Origin: Achromobacter deleyi
GTDB lineage: Bacteria; Pseudomonadota; Gammaproteobacteria; Burkholderiales; Burkholderiaceae_B
Direction: 5' to 3'
Length of the DNA stretch: 64,000 bases
Assembly: GCF_902859705.1 (NCBI RefSeq)
Contig: NZ_CADIJO010000007.1
Coordinates: forward strand, 186,001-250,000
In this document: one piece after another, positions 32,718 through 41,554 of the stretch
How positions within the stretch are numbered: position 1 is the stretch's first letter
Layout of the letters: each line of letters starts with the position of its first letter
Notes under the pieces: model-generated
What the model saw: the letters and a program-made list of their open reading frames with translations, nothing else
The model's database searches: none
What the model was told of the DNA's origin: nothing
Position numbers and translations under genes: made by a program

Positions 32718-34231
32718 AGCTCGTATTCGCCGCCGTACTGGCGGCGTCGGCCCATGCCGGCGCCGCCGCCGCTCCCCCCGCGCCCGCCGGGCGCGATGAC
32801 CTGACTGCCGAAGACCTCAAACGCGTCCTCGCCATTACCGCGCCCACGCGTGACTTCTCCAAGGCCGAGACCTTCGAGACCATGCAGGCGGGCGCCACCA
32901 CCACCAACAAGCTCATCAACGCCGACATCTTCTCGCAGCCGTCGGCCAACATGAGCTTCGAACGCCGCCAGGAATTCCAGGTCGGCAATGGCCTGTTCCG
33001 CAAGGACTGGGTCTCGGCGCCCGCGTCCACGCAGGCGTCCGATGGCCTGGGGCCGCTGTTCAATGCGCGGTCGTGCCAGGCCTGTCACACCAAGGACGGG
33101 CGCGGCTCGGTGCCGGGTTTCGATCCCCTCGAACGCCCCGATGCCGTTGCATTGCTGCTGCGCCTGGCTGTGCCGCAAGGCCCGGACCGCGGCCATCCCA
33201 AGCTGGCGCCGGGTGAACTGGCGATGCTGCCCGAGCCGGTCTACGGCGTGCAGTTGCAGAACTTCGCGGTGGCGGGCCTGCCCGCCGAAGGCCGCATGGA
33301 GATCGAATACACGCCGGTCACCGTCGCGCTCAATGGCGGTGAAACCGCCACGCTGATGCAGCCCGTGTACCGCATCGACAACCTGGGCTACGGCCCCATG
33401 CGCAAAGACACGCAGATCTCGCCGCGCCTGGCGCCGCCGATGATCGGCCTGGGGCTGCTGGAATCCATCCACGAATCGGACATCCTGGCCAACGTCGGCG
33501 CGGACAAGCGCGACGGTATCGTGGGCAAGCCCAATTGGGTTACCGACGTGCGCACCGGCGCGCGGGTGCTGGGCCGCTTCAATTTGAAGGCCGGCCAGCC
33601 CACGGTCGAACAGCAGAGCGCTGCCGCCTTTTCCAACGACATGGGGCTGTCTTCGCCGCTGTTCCCCAACCACTACGGCGACTGTACGCCGGCCCAGACG
33701 CAGTGCCTGAAGATGCCGCATGGCGCGCAGCCGCGTTTCGGGCCCGAGGAAGTGCCGGCCAAGCTGATGGACTTCGTCACCGTCTATTCCACCAACCTGG
33801 CGGTGCCGCAGCGGCGCGACGCCGACGATGCCCGCGTGCTGGCGGGCAAGAAGCTGTTCTACGAGGCCAACTGCGTCGCCTGCCACGTGCCCAAGTACGT
33901 CACCAGCCGCAACGCCAAGCAGGCCGAACACCGCTTCCAGCTGATCTGGCCCTACACCGACATGCTGGTGCATGACATGGGCGACGACCTGGCTGATGGC
34001 GTCGCCGACGGCGAGGCCACGGGCCGCGAATGGCGCACGCCGCCGCTGTGGGGCATCGGCCTGACCAAGACCGTGAACCCCACCGCCACCTGGCTGCACG
34101 ACGGCCGCGCCCGCACGCTGCTCGAAGCCGTGCTGTGGCACGGCGGCGCGGGCCAGCCCGCGCGCGATCGCGTCGTAGCGATGACGCCCGAAGAACGCGC
34201 CGATCTCATCCGTTTCCTGGAGTCGTTGTGA
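32714..34231 (+). CDS. Di-heme oxidoreductase-like protein (DUF1111)
   Basis: A 505-residue exported c-type cytochrome. A signal peptide (about residues 1-20) is followed by two heme-binding motifs, CQACH near residue 122 and CVACH near residue 394. The DUF1111 group was earlier called thiol oxidoreductase. It should transfer electrons in the periplasm, and between two imelysin genes a role in reducing or oxidising iron is plausible. It starts with GTG overlapping the upstream stop, and the stop overlaps the next ATG by one base (TGATG). Tight packing suggests the products act together. Confidence 0.87.
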   Translation: MKLVFAAVLAASAHAGAAAAPPAPAGRDDLTAEDLKRVLAITAPTRDFSKAETFETMQAGATTTNKLINADIFSQPSANMSFERRQEFQVGNGLFRKDWVSAPASTQASDGLGPLFNARSCQACHTKDGRGSVPGFDPLERPDAVALLLRLAVPQGPDRGHPKLAPGELAMLPEPVYGVQLQNFAVAGLPAEGRMEIEYTPVTVALNGGETATLMQPVYRIDNLGYGPMRKDTQISPRLAPPMIGLGLLESIHESDILANVGADKRDGIVGKPNWVTDVRTGARVLGRFNLKAGQPTVEQQSAAAFSNDMGLSSPLFPNHYGDCTPAQTQCLKMPHGAQPRFGPEEVPAKLMDFVTVYSTNLAVPQRRDADDARVLAGKKLFYEANCVACHVPKYVTSRNAKQAEHRFQLIWPYTDMLVHDMGDDLADGVADGEATGREWRTPPLWGIGLTKTVNPTATWLHDGRARTLLEAVLWHGGAGQPARDRVVAMTPEERADLIRFLESL

Positions 34232-35352
34232 TGGCATCCCTTGTTGTGCGCCGGATCTTGCCAGCCAAGGCCGCACTGGCCGTGGTGTTGCTGGCCGGGA
34301 CGTCGGCCTGGCCGCTGGCGGTCCGCGCCGAACTGCCTGCCGACCTGGGCGAACGCCTGGCGCAGGGCTACGCCCGGCCAGCGGTGGCCGCCATGGCCGA
34401 GGCCGCCGGCGCGCTGGAAGGCGCGCTGGGGCCCTGGTGCAGCAAGCCGGACGCGGCCGGCGCCAAGCGCGTCAACGACGCGTTCGCCGGGTTGGCGCAG
34501 GCGTGGGCACGCATCGAGTTCCTGCGCTTCGGGCCGTTGGTGCAGGCGAACCGCTTTGAACGGCTGGCGTTCTGGCCGGACACCCGCGGCGTGATGCCCA
34601 AGCAGGTGCAGGCGCTGATCGCCGCGCAGGACGCCGCGCTGCTCAAGCCCGGCGCGCTGGCTGGCCGCAGCGTGGCCGTGCAGGGCCTGCCGGCGCTGGA
34701 ATACGTGCTGTACGGCGAACCCGCGCTGCTCAAGCGGGCGGGCGCCACGCAACCCGGCACGCCGACATTCCCTTACGCCTGCGGCTATGCCGTGGCGGTG
34801 TCGGCCAATGTGGCCGCGATGTCGCGCGACGTGGCCCAGGCCTGGAGCGCGCAGGGCGAATTCGGGCGCCAGTTCGCGCGGCCGCAGGCCGGCAACGACC
34901 TGTACCGCGATCCGCAGGAAGTGGCGGCCGAAGCGATGAAGGCCCTGTCCACCGGCCTGCAGTTCGCGCGCGACGTGAAGATTCTGCCGGTGCTGGGTGA
35001 TTCGGCCGCCAACGCGCGGCCCAAGCGCGCCGCCTTCTGGCGCAGCGGCCTGACCACGCGCACGCTGGCCGCCAACCTGGACGGCCTGGCGGCGTTCTAC
35101 ACCGCGGGCGGCTATGTGCTGCCCAAGGGCGACGAATGGATGGCGGGATCGGTGCTGGGTGAATTGGCCAGCGCGGCGGCGACGCTGCGCGACGTGCCCG
35201 CGCCGTTGGACGCGGCATTGGCTGACGCCGACGGGCGCCGGCAACTGGAGCTGGCCGCGCTGACCTTGAAGAACGGCAAGGCCATCGTCGACCAGGACCT
35301 GGCGCCCGCGCTGGGCGTCACCATCGGATTCAACGCGCTCGATGGCGACTGA
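34231..35352 (+). CDS. Imelysin-family exported protein, second copy
   Basis: A 373-residue periplasmic protein with a signal peptide ending near VRAELPA. It is a diverged imelysin paralogue: VQGLPALEYVLYG occupies the position of the GxHxxE motif, with the histidine replaced by Leu/Pro, so metal binding may differ from the first copy. Helical segments such as AQAWARIEFLRFGPLV match the family. It overlaps the di-heme gene by one base and the next gene by eleven bases. Confidence 0.82.
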   Translation: MASLVVRRILPAKAALAVVLLAGTSAWPLAVRAELPADLGERLAQGYARPAVAAMAEAAGALEGALGPWCSKPDAAGAKRVNDAFAGLAQAWARIEFLRFGPLVQANRFERLAFWPDTRGVMPKQVQALIAAQDAALLKPGALAGRSVAVQGLPALEYVLYGEPALLKRAGATQPGTPTFPYACGYAVAVSANVAAMSRDVAQAWSAQGEFGRQFARPQAGNDLYRDPQEVAAEAMKALSTGLQFARDVKILPVLGDSAANARPKRAAFWRSGLTTRTLAANLDGLAAFYTAGGYVLPKGDEWMAGSVLGELASAAATLRDVPAPLDAALADADGRRQLELAALTLKNGKAIVDQDLAPALGVTIGFNALDGD

Positions 35353-36628
35353 TCGTTCCTCGGCACGCGGGGCAGGGCGGGCTGGCGGCCTGCCGCCCGC
35401 GCAACCGGCTCGCCGCGACTTCCTGGCGCGTGCGGCCGCAAGCGCCTTGGGCGCGCGGTTGGGCGTGGCCTGGGTTGGAACATTCGGTGGAACGCTCAGT
35501 GCTGCCGCAGGCGGGATGGTCGGCGCCGGCCTGGTCATGCCGGGGCTGTCGCAGGCCGCGGCATCGACGGGCGACGCCGCGCTGTACGTCACGGCGCGCC
35601 AACGCGGCGGACGCGACGAAGCGGTGGTGCTGGATGCCTCCGGCCAGGACCAGCGCGTGCTGCCGATGCCCGCGCGCGGCCACAGCTTCGCCATCGATCC
35701 GGCCGGCGAGCGCGCCGTGGTGTTCGGCCGCCAGCCGGGCTTTTTTGCGCTGGGTTTCGACCTGCGCGGCGAGCGCGCGCCGGTCGAACTGCCGTTGCCC
35801 GACGACCGCCATTTCTTCGGCCACGGCGCCTATTTCGACGACGCCCGCCTGCTGGCGGCCACCGAGAATGACTTCGATGGCGGCCGCGGCGTGCTGGGCA
35901 TCTACGACGCCACGCCGGGCGGCCACTACCGCCGCGTCGGCGAATTCGACTGCGGCGGCATCGGCCCCCACGAAGTGGTGCTGATGCCCGACGGCAAGAC
36001 GCTGTGCGTGGCCAACGGCGGCATCCTGACGCATCCCGACTACGGCAAGCTGGAACTCAACCTGGACACCATGCGCCCGTCGCTGGCGTACATCGATGCG
36101 GCCAGCGGGCGCCTGCTCGAACGGGTCGAACTGGCGCCCGAGCTGCACCGCCTGTCTATCCGCCATCTGGCGCTGGCGGCCGACGGCAGCGTGTGGTTCG
36201 GCTGCCAGTACATGGGGCCGGCCGGCGACCGCCCCGCGCTGGTCGGCCGCCACCGCCGCGGCGCCGCGCTGGAACTGTTCGCCGGGCCCGCGCAGGCGCT
36301 GCGCGACATGCGCAACTACGTGGGATCGGTGACGGTGGACGCGGCCGGCAAGGTGGTGGCGACATCCAGCCCGGTGGGCGGACAGGTGTTGTACTGGGAC
36401 GCCGACAGCGGCCGCAGCCTGGGGCTGACGCGCCTGGCCGACGGCTGCGGCGTGGCGCCCGCGCACGAGGCGGGCTTTCTCATCAGCAGCGGCCTGGGCG
36501 CCATGCTGCGCACCGACGCTGCGGGCGCCGAGCACCCGCTATTGCCGCCTTCGCGCGAGCGGGCCTGGGACAACCACATGCGCAAGGTCGCTGGCGCCAC
36601 GCGCGGATCGAATCCTTACAAAGCTTGA
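35342..36628 (+). CDS. DUF1513 exported beta-propeller-like protein (Tat signal)
   Basis: A 428-residue protein of the DUF1513 family. The N-terminus carries a twin-arginine signal (PARRDFLARAAASALGA) and a long hydrophobic stretch, so Tat export is likely, which suggests folding or cofactor loading in the cytoplasm. The rest is made of repeated strand segments (GHSFAIDPAGERAVVFGR, IGPHEVVLMPDGKTLCVANGG, RHLALAADGSVWFG) that suggest a seven-bladed propeller. It is the last gene of the imelysin cluster; its start lies inside the second imelysin gene. Molecular function unknown. Confidence 0.82.
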   Translation: MATDRSSARGAGRAGGLPPAQPARRDFLARAAASALGARLGVAWVGTFGGTLSAAAGGMVGAGLVMPGLSQAAASTGDAALYVTARQRGGRDEAVVLDASGQDQRVLPMPARGHSFAIDPAGERAVVFGRQPGFFALGFDLRGERAPVELPLPDDRHFFGHGAYFDDARLLAATENDFDGGRGVLGIYDATPGGHYRRVGEFDCGGIGPHEVVLMPDGKTLCVANGGILTHPDYGKLELNLDTMRPSLAYIDAASGRLLERVELAPELHRLSIRHLALAADGSVWFGCQYMGPAGDRPALVGRHRRGAALELFAGPAQALRDMRNYVGSVTVDAAGKVVATSSPVGGQVLYWDADSGRSLGLTRLADGCGVAPAHEAGFLISSGLGAMLRTDAAGAEHPLLPPSRERAWDNHMRKVAGATRGSNPYKA

Positions 36629-36713
36629 CACACCGGCGTCGTCATCCTGCCCTGCCTGCGAGCCGCATCTGATAAAGTTTTCGGCTGTCTTTTTGCAAGA
36701 GGGAGCAATAACA

Positions 36714-37547
36714 ATGGAAGACGCCTTGAAGGAATTCAACGCCTGGGCCCCCAGGCTGGTGGACCTGGGCATCAATCTGCTGGTGGCCTTGCTGATCCTG
36801 GTGATCGGCTGGTGGGTGTCGGCGCTGCTCGGCCGCTGGGTGCGGCGCATCGCCACGCGTTCCAGCAAGATCGATCCGACGATCGTGCCCATGTTCTACA
36901 GCACGGTGGTCTGGACGGTGCGTATCTTCACGCTCATCGCGGTGCTGGCGCGCTTCGGGGTGCAGACCGCCAGCCTGATCGCGGTGCTGGGCGCCGCCGG
37001 CCTGGCCGTTGGCCTGGCGCTGCAAGGCACGCTGCAGAACATCGCGGCAGGCATCATGCTGCTGATCCTGCGCCCGGTGCGCGCGGGCGAATACGTGGGT
37101 TTGAGCACGGGGGCCGAGGGCACGGTCGAAGAAGTCGGCCTGTTCCTGACGCGCCTCGTCCAGGTCGACGGCATCCATCTGACCCTGCCCAACAGCACGG
37201 TCTGGAACGCCACCATCACCAACTACAGCCGCAACAAGACGCGCCGCCTGGATATCCCCGTGCCGGTGCGCTATGGCGATGACCTGAACGCCGTGCTGGC
37301 CAAGCTGCAAGGCATCGTCGATGCCAACGCCAACGCGCTGAAGGACCCGAAGCCGCTGGTGAAAGTGGTCGACTACAAGGAAAACGGCGTGGTCGTGAAT
37401 GTGCGTGTGTGGGCCGAAGCGGGCAAGTACTGGGACCTGCGCTGGGGCCTGTACCAGGAAATCCGCAGCTCGCTCGAAGCCGCAGGCTTCCAGGCGCCGA
37501 TCCCGCTTCGCGAGATCCAGAACTCCAAGACCGGCGCGCCGACCTGA
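36714..37547 (+). CDS. mscS: Small-conductance mechanosensitive channel MscS
   Basis: A 277-residue inner-membrane channel that opens under membrane tension to release solutes during osmotic down-shock. Three transmembrane helices are followed by the pore-lining TM3 with the Gly/Ala pattern GAAGLAVGLALQGTLQNIAAGIMLLILRP (about residues 95-123). The cytoplasmic beta domain has NSTVWNATITNYSRNKTRRLDIPVPVRYG. GGGAG stands before the ATG at 36714. It is a single gene followed by a strong terminator. The length matches the canonical MscS. Confidence 0.92.
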   Translation: MEDALKEFNAWAPRLVDLGINLLVALLILVIGWWVSALLGRWVRRIATRSSKIDPTIVPMFYSTVVWTVRIFTLIAVLARFGVQTASLIAVLGAAGLAVGLALQGTLQNIAAGIMLLILRPVRAGEYVGLSTGAEGTVEEVGLFLTRLVQVDGIHLTLPNSTVWNATITNYSRNKTRRLDIPVPVRYGDDLNAVLAKLQGIVDANANALKDPKPLVKVVDYKENGVVVNVRVWAEAGKYWDLRWGLYQEIRSSLEAAGFQAPIPLREIQNSKTGAPT

Positions 37548-37564
37548 ACGGTCCGCGCAAACAG

Positions 37565-37600
37565 AAAGGGCGTCCGTGCTGGCACGGACGCCCTTTTTTT
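37565..37600 (+). terminator. Intrinsic terminator after mscS
   Basis: A 14-bp perfect stem (37565-37578 with 37583-37596) closes a CTGG loop and is followed by a T run to 37600. It is the strongest terminator in the window besides that at 44085. Confidence 0.92.
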
Positions 37601-37679
37601 CTGGGGTTCGGCGCTGGCAGCCAGGCCAGCGTGGCCGGCCGTCGGCTCAGCAGAGGTGCGCCGCCATCCAAGGCGGGCG

Positions 37680-38441
37680 TCAGGCCTGCACGGCCAGCCG
37701 CGCCAGTTCGCCCTTGATCCAGCCGGCGATTTCGCGCTGGCGCTGCGCCGGCATGCGGTCAATGATGGCCGTGACGCTGACTGCGAGCAGCGGCGCGCCT
37801 TGTGCATCGAGCAGCGCGCAGCCCACGCCCAGCGCGCCGCGCACGGCGTGGTTGCCCACCACCGAATAGCCGCGCGCACGGGTGTTTTCGATCAGGCGGA
37901 ACATTTCCTGCGGCGTCATGCCGCCGTACTCGTCCAGCCGGCTGGAGTTGCGCTCGACGATGCCGCGGGCAACGTCGTCGGGCAGGGCGGCCAGTAGCGC
38001 CATGCCGCCCGATCCCACGCCCAGCGGCTGGCGCTTGCCGGCGTAAGTGGCCAGGATCTGCACCGGGTAGCTGCCGATTTCGCGGTGCAGGCTGATGGAA
38101 TCGTCGTCGTCGCGCACCACCAGAAATACCGCGTCGCCGGTCCGGTCGGCCAGGCGGCGCAGCACGGGCAGCAATTGGCGCACCCGCGGATCGCGGGAAC
38201 GGGTGTCGGGGTCCACCGCCAGCTGGGCACGGTATTTCTTGGTGCCCGTGACAGGCAGCACCAGGCCCGCATCGAGCAGGGCGGCCAGCAGCCGGTAGAT
38301 GGTGGGACGCTGTATGCCCGTGAGCCGGGCGATATCAGTCACGCTGAGCCCGTCGGGCCCTTGGTCCCGTAGGGCGGCCAGAACGGCCAATCCGCGCCGC
38401 AATGTGCGTGGGCCTGCGGCCGCGGCATCGCTGTCTTGCAT
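37680..38441 (-). CDS. IclR-family regulator
   Basis: A 253-residue IclR regulator. The helix-turn-helix lies at about residues 30-60 (LSVTDIARLTGIQRPTIYRLLAALLDAG) and the effector-binding domain follows (LGVGSGGMALLAALP, ARGYSVVGNHAVRGALGVGCALLD). It is divergent from a Bug-type binding protein gene. Two 15-bp palindromes of the same pattern in the gap are likely its operators. The family often uses an aromatic or carboxylic acid as effector. Confidence 0.88.
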   Translation of the reverse strand: MQDSDAAAAGPRTLRRGLAVLAALRDQGPDGLSVTDIARLTGIQRPTIYRLLAALLDAGLVLPVTGTKKYRAQLAVDPDTRSRDPRVRQLLPVLRRLADRTGDAVFLVVRDDDDSISLHREIGSYPVQILATYAGKRQPLGVGSGGMALLAALPDDVARGIVERNSSRLDEYGGMTPQEMFRLIENTRARGYSVVGNHAVRGALGVGCALLDAQGAPLLAVSVTAIIDRMPAQRQREIAGWIKGELARLAVQA

Positions 38442-38495
38442 GCAACTCTCTGAAAACTTGGGGGGTTATTGCGGAACGGTCAAGGGAAAACCATA

Positions 38496-38510
38496 GTCCG
38501 TAGCGTGGAC
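38496..38510. promoter_or_regulatory. Candidate IclR operator 1
   Basis: GTCCGTAGCGTGGAC has the pattern GTCC-N7-GGAC and is extended by A...T on both sides. It lies 55 bases from the IclR start. Confidence 0.6.
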
Positions 38511-38568
38511 TCTACCTTGATGCCTCGCTCGTGTATAGATCAAAATGCGTCATCCAATAATTCAAAAC

Positions 38569-38583
38569 GTCCATCTAATGGAC
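38569..38583. promoter_or_regulatory. Candidate IclR operator 2
   Basis: GTCCATCTAATGGAC repeats the GTCC-N7-GGAC pattern with a longer perfect arm (GTCCAT/ATGGAC). Its centre is 73 bases, about seven helical turns, from operator 1, and it lies just upstream of the Bug gene ribosome site. Confidence 0.6.
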
Positions 38584-38603
38584 AGTATCTGCACGGAGAC
38601 TCT

Positions 38604-39593
38604 ATGATTACCGGTCAAAAGCCTGGTCTGCGGCGCTTTGCCGCCACGCTGCTGGCTACCGCCGCCAGCGCTTTCGCAATGGGTTCTGCCCAGGCTGCCT
38701 ACCCCGACAAACCTGTCCGCATCGTGGTCGGCTTTTCCGCCGGCGGCACTACTGACGTGATCGCCCGCATCATGGCCAAGGAGCTCACCGAAGCCCTGGG
38801 CCAATCGTTCGTGGTCGAAAACAAGCCGGGCGCCGGCAGCAACATCGCCACCGACCAGGTCCAGCGCGCCGCGCCGGACGGCTACACGCTGCTGTTCGTG
38901 GCCGTCACCAGCGCCATCAACCAGACGCTGTACAAGAACGTCACGTTCGACCTGACGAAGGACTTCACCCCCGTGGCGCTGGGCGCCAAGGTGCCGAACA
39001 TCCTGGTCGTCAACCCCCAGGTGCCGGTCAAGACGGTGCAGGAACTGGTGGATTACGCCAAGAAGAACCCGGGCAAGCTGGCGTTCGCCTCGTCGGGCAG
39101 CGGCACGTCCATCCACATGGCGGGCGAACTGTTCAAGATGCAGGCCGGCATCGACGTGCTGCACGTGCCGTACAAGGGCAGCGCCCCGGCCATCACCGAC
39201 CTGATCGGCGGCCAGGTGCAGTTCATGTTCGACAACATGCCGTCGGCCTGGCCGCACGCGCAATCGGGCAAGCTGCGCGCCCTGGCGGTGACCACCAACG
39301 AGCGTTCCAAGAGCGCGCCGGACGTGCCCACCATGAAGGAATCCGGCTTCGCCAACTTCGACGTGTCGTCGTGGTTCGGCCTGATCGCTCCGGCCGGCAC
39401 CCCGCCCGACGTGGTCAACAAGCTGAACGCCGCCATGGTCAAGGCGCTGGACAAGCCCGAAGTGCAGCTCAGCTTCGAAAAGCTGGGCGCCGTGGGCGTG
39501 AAGACCACGCCGGCCGAATTCGGCCAGTTCATCAAGTCGGAAGTCGAAGGCTGGGCCCCGGTGGTCAAGGCCTCGGGCGCCACGGTGGACTGA
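38604..39593 (+). CDS. Bug-family (TctC-like) solute-binding protein
   Basis: A 329-residue periplasmic receptor of the Bug family, greatly expanded in Bordetella and relatives, which captures carboxylic or amino acids for tripartite tricarboxylate transporters. Signal peptide up to about residue 30 (ASAFAMGSAQAAYPDKP). Conserved parts are KPVRIVVGFSAGGTTDVIARI, NKPGAGSNIATD and the ligand loops GSGTSIHMAGELF and PYKGSAPAITDLIGGQVQFMFD. No TctA/TctB membrane genes are adjacent, which is usual for orphan Bug genes. GGAG precedes the ATG. Probably controlled by the divergent IclR gene. Confidence 0.92.
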   Translation: MITGQKPGLRRFAATLLATAASAFAMGSAQAAYPDKPVRIVVGFSAGGTTDVIARIMAKELTEALGQSFVVENKPGAGSNIATDQVQRAAPDGYTLLFVAVTSAINQTLYKNVTFDLTKDFTPVALGAKVPNILVVNPQVPVKTVQELVDYAKKNPGKLAFASSGSGTSIHMAGELFKMQAGIDVLHVPYKGSAPAITDLIGGQVQFMFDNMPSAWPHAQSGKLRALAVTTNERSKSAPDVPTMKESGFANFDVSSWFGLIAPAGTPPDVVNKLNAAMVKALDKPEVQLSFEKLGAVGVKTTPAEFGQFIKSEVEGWAPVVKASGATVD

Positions 39594-39637
39594 TCTTCTT
39601 CGTGCCGCGGGCGGTCAGCCGCCCGCAGCCGATGCGC

Positions 39638-39668
39638 AGGGACGGGCGATGCCCGTCCCTATTTTTTT
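39638..39668 (+). terminator. Intrinsic terminator of the Bug gene, overlapping trmJ end
   Basis: A 10-bp perfect stem (AGGGACGGGC with GCCCGTCCCT, loop GAT) is followed by a T run at 39662-39668. The T run overlaps the last codons of the convergent trmJ gene. Confidence 0.88.
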
Positions 39669-40447
39669 GTGCGCTCGCCCCGGGCGGTGGCCAGCATGGC
39701 GGTGCAGACGCCGCGCAGCATGTCGACTTCGTCGCGGGTCAGGCCTGCACGCGAAAAAAGGTGCCGCATGCGCGGCATCAGCTTCTTGGGATGGGCCGGG
39801 TCCAGGAACTGCACGCCCACCAGCGCTTCTTCCCAGTGGGCCAGGAATGCCTGTACGGCCTCGCCGGAGGCCGGCTGGGCGCCGCGCGACGGCTCTTGCG
39901 CGGTCGAGGTTGGCAGCAGGGCGGCGCCCTGGTCCACCAGCAATGCGTAGCGCAGTTCCCAGGCGGCCAGTTGCAGCGCCTGGGCCACGTTCAGCGAGCT
40001 GTATTCGGGGTTGGCGGGGATGTGGCAGATGCGGTGGCACAGCCCGATCTGCTCATTGGTGAGCCCGGCGCGCTCGGTGCCCAGCACGATGGCGGTGCAG
40101 CCTTCGGCCGTTTCGGCCAGGTGGGCGCAGGCCAGATCGGCCGCCTGACGGATGTCGCAGGGCGGGGGACCCAGGTCACGCACCCGGGCGGTCAGGGCGA
40201 AGGCCAGGGTGACCGGCGCCAGGGCTTCTTCCAGGGTGTCGTGGATACGGGCGTTTTCCAGCACGTCCAGGGCGCCGCTGGCCAGCGCCACGGCTTCCGG
40301 CTGGGTGGTCACATCGGCGAATTTCGGGCCCACCAGGACCAATTCGGAGAAGCCCATGGTCTTGATTGCACGGGCCGCCGAACCGACGTTTCCGGGGTGG
40401 CTGGGGTTCACCATAATGAACCGAACGCGTGAAAATGCTTGAGTCAT
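39659..40447 (-). CDS. trmJ: tRNA (cytidine/uridine-32-2'-O)-methyltransferase TrmJ
   Basis: A 262-residue SPOUT methyltransferase that methylates the 2'-OH of residue 32 in tRNA anticodon loops. The knot motifs are HPGNVGSAARAIKTMGF (about residues 17-33), VLGTERAGLTNEQ (about 120-132) and IPANPEYSSLNVAQALQL (about 142-159). A C-terminal helical extension follows. It is divergent from suhB across 120 bases, the same arrangement as in other Betaproteobacteria as far as I recall. The last codons lie under the Bug-gene terminator. Confidence 0.9.
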   Translation of the reverse strand: MTQAFSRVRFIMVNPSHPGNVGSAARAIKTMGFSELVLVGPKFADVTTQPEAVALASGALDVLENARIHDTLEEALAPVTLAFALTARVRDLGPPPCDIRQAADLACAHLAETAEGCTAIVLGTERAGLTNEQIGLCHRICHIPANPEYSSLNVAQALQLAAWELRYALLVDQGAALLPTSTAQEPSRGAQPASGEAVQAFLAHWEEALVGVQFLDPAHPKKLMPRMRHLFSRAGLTRDEVDMLRGVCTAMLATARGERTKK

Positions 40448-40567
40448 TTAAAATGGCACGTTTGGCTTAGTGCCTTCCTGGTTTTTTGGGTCGATTTCCC
40501 CTATGGGGACAACGGCCGGCCCGGGGGGGCGGCTAGCGGCCTGTTCACCGCATACGTACGGAATTTT

Positions 40568-41353
40568 ATGCACCCGATGCTCAACATCGCCATCAAGGCG
40601 GCCCGGCGTGCCGGCACCATTATCAACCGTGCCAGCATGGATTTGGAACGACTCAGCGTGGCTCGCAAGGGGCCGCGCGATTATGTCACGGAAGTCGATC
40701 GCGCCGCCGAGGAGTCCATCGTCGAGACGCTGCACGCCGCTTACCCGGATCACGCAGTCCTGGGCGAGGAATTCGGCTTGCAGGGCCCCGACCAGGCCGA
40801 ATTCCAATGGATCATCGATCCCCTGGACGGCACGACCAACTTCATCCACGGCCTGCCCAACTACGCCGTGTCGATCGCGCTGACGCAGCGCGGCCAGGTC
40901 ACGCAGGCGGTCATCTATGATCCGTCGCGCAACGAACTGTTCACGGCCAGCCGTGGCAGCGGCACGTTCCTGAACGACCGCCGCGTGCGCGTCTCGGGCC
41001 GCACCCGCTACCACGAGGCCCTGCTGGGCGCGCACTGGCCCAACTCCGGCGATCCGGAACAAGGCTCGGCCCGTTTCCGCAACATGGCCGAAGGCAGCAC
41101 CGGCGTGCGCCGCCTGGGCGCCACCGTGCTGGACCTGGCCTACGTGGCCTGCGGCCGCCTGGACGGCTTCTGCGGCGTCGGCCTGAAGCCCTGGGACCTG
41201 GCGGCGGGCAGCCTGATGGTGCTGGAAGCCGGCGGCCTGGTCGCTGACTTCGACGGCGAGCAGGGCTGGATGGATTCCGGCAACGTGCTGGCCGCCAGCC
41301 CCAAGATCTTCACGCAGATGCTGTCGGCCCTGAATCCGGCCCCGGCGGCCTAA
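40568..41353 (+). CDS. suhB: Inositol monophosphatase family protein SuhB
   Basis: A 261-residue Mg2+-dependent inositol-1-monophosphatase. In E. coli SuhB also joins the rRNA antitermination complex. Metal-binding motifs are GEEFG (near residue 67), WIIDPLDGTTNFIHG (near 83-97) and KPWDLAAGSLMVLEAGG (near 213). I chose the ATG at 40568 because it gives the MHPMLNIAIKAAR beginning seen in the family; the longer frame upstream has no family resemblance. A terminator follows at 41402. Confidence 0.92.
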   Translation: MHPMLNIAIKAARRAGTIINRASMDLERLSVARKGPRDYVTEVDRAAEESIVETLHAAYPDHAVLGEEFGLQGPDQAEFQWIIDPLDGTTNFIHGLPNYAVSIALTQRGQVTQAVIYDPSRNELFTASRGSGTFLNDRRVRVSGRTRYHEALLGAHWPNSGDPEQGSARFRNMAEGSTGVRRLGATVLDLAYVACGRLDGFCGVGLKPWDLAAGSLMVLEAGGLVADFDGEQGWMDSGNVLAASPKIFTQMLSALNPAPAA

Positions 41354-41401
41354 GCTTTCTGCATGAACCGGCGGCCTTGGCCGCCGGGCACAGCATCGGT
41401 C

Positions 41402-41426
41402 ACCGGCCCGTCGCGGCCGGTTTTTT
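41402..41426 (+). terminator. Intrinsic terminator after suhB
   Basis: A 7-bp stem (ACCGGCC with GGCCGGT, loop CGTCGC) is followed by six T residues. Confidence 0.8.
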
Positions 41427-41554
41427 CATGGCCTCGTCCAGGCGTCTCATCGCCCCGCAACCCGCGGCCGTAGGGCGTGCGGACGAGGCGTGTCACCGGC
41501 GTGTCACGGATTTTCCATGTACGATTACCGGTCGCATAACTTCTGGAGCTCCTG

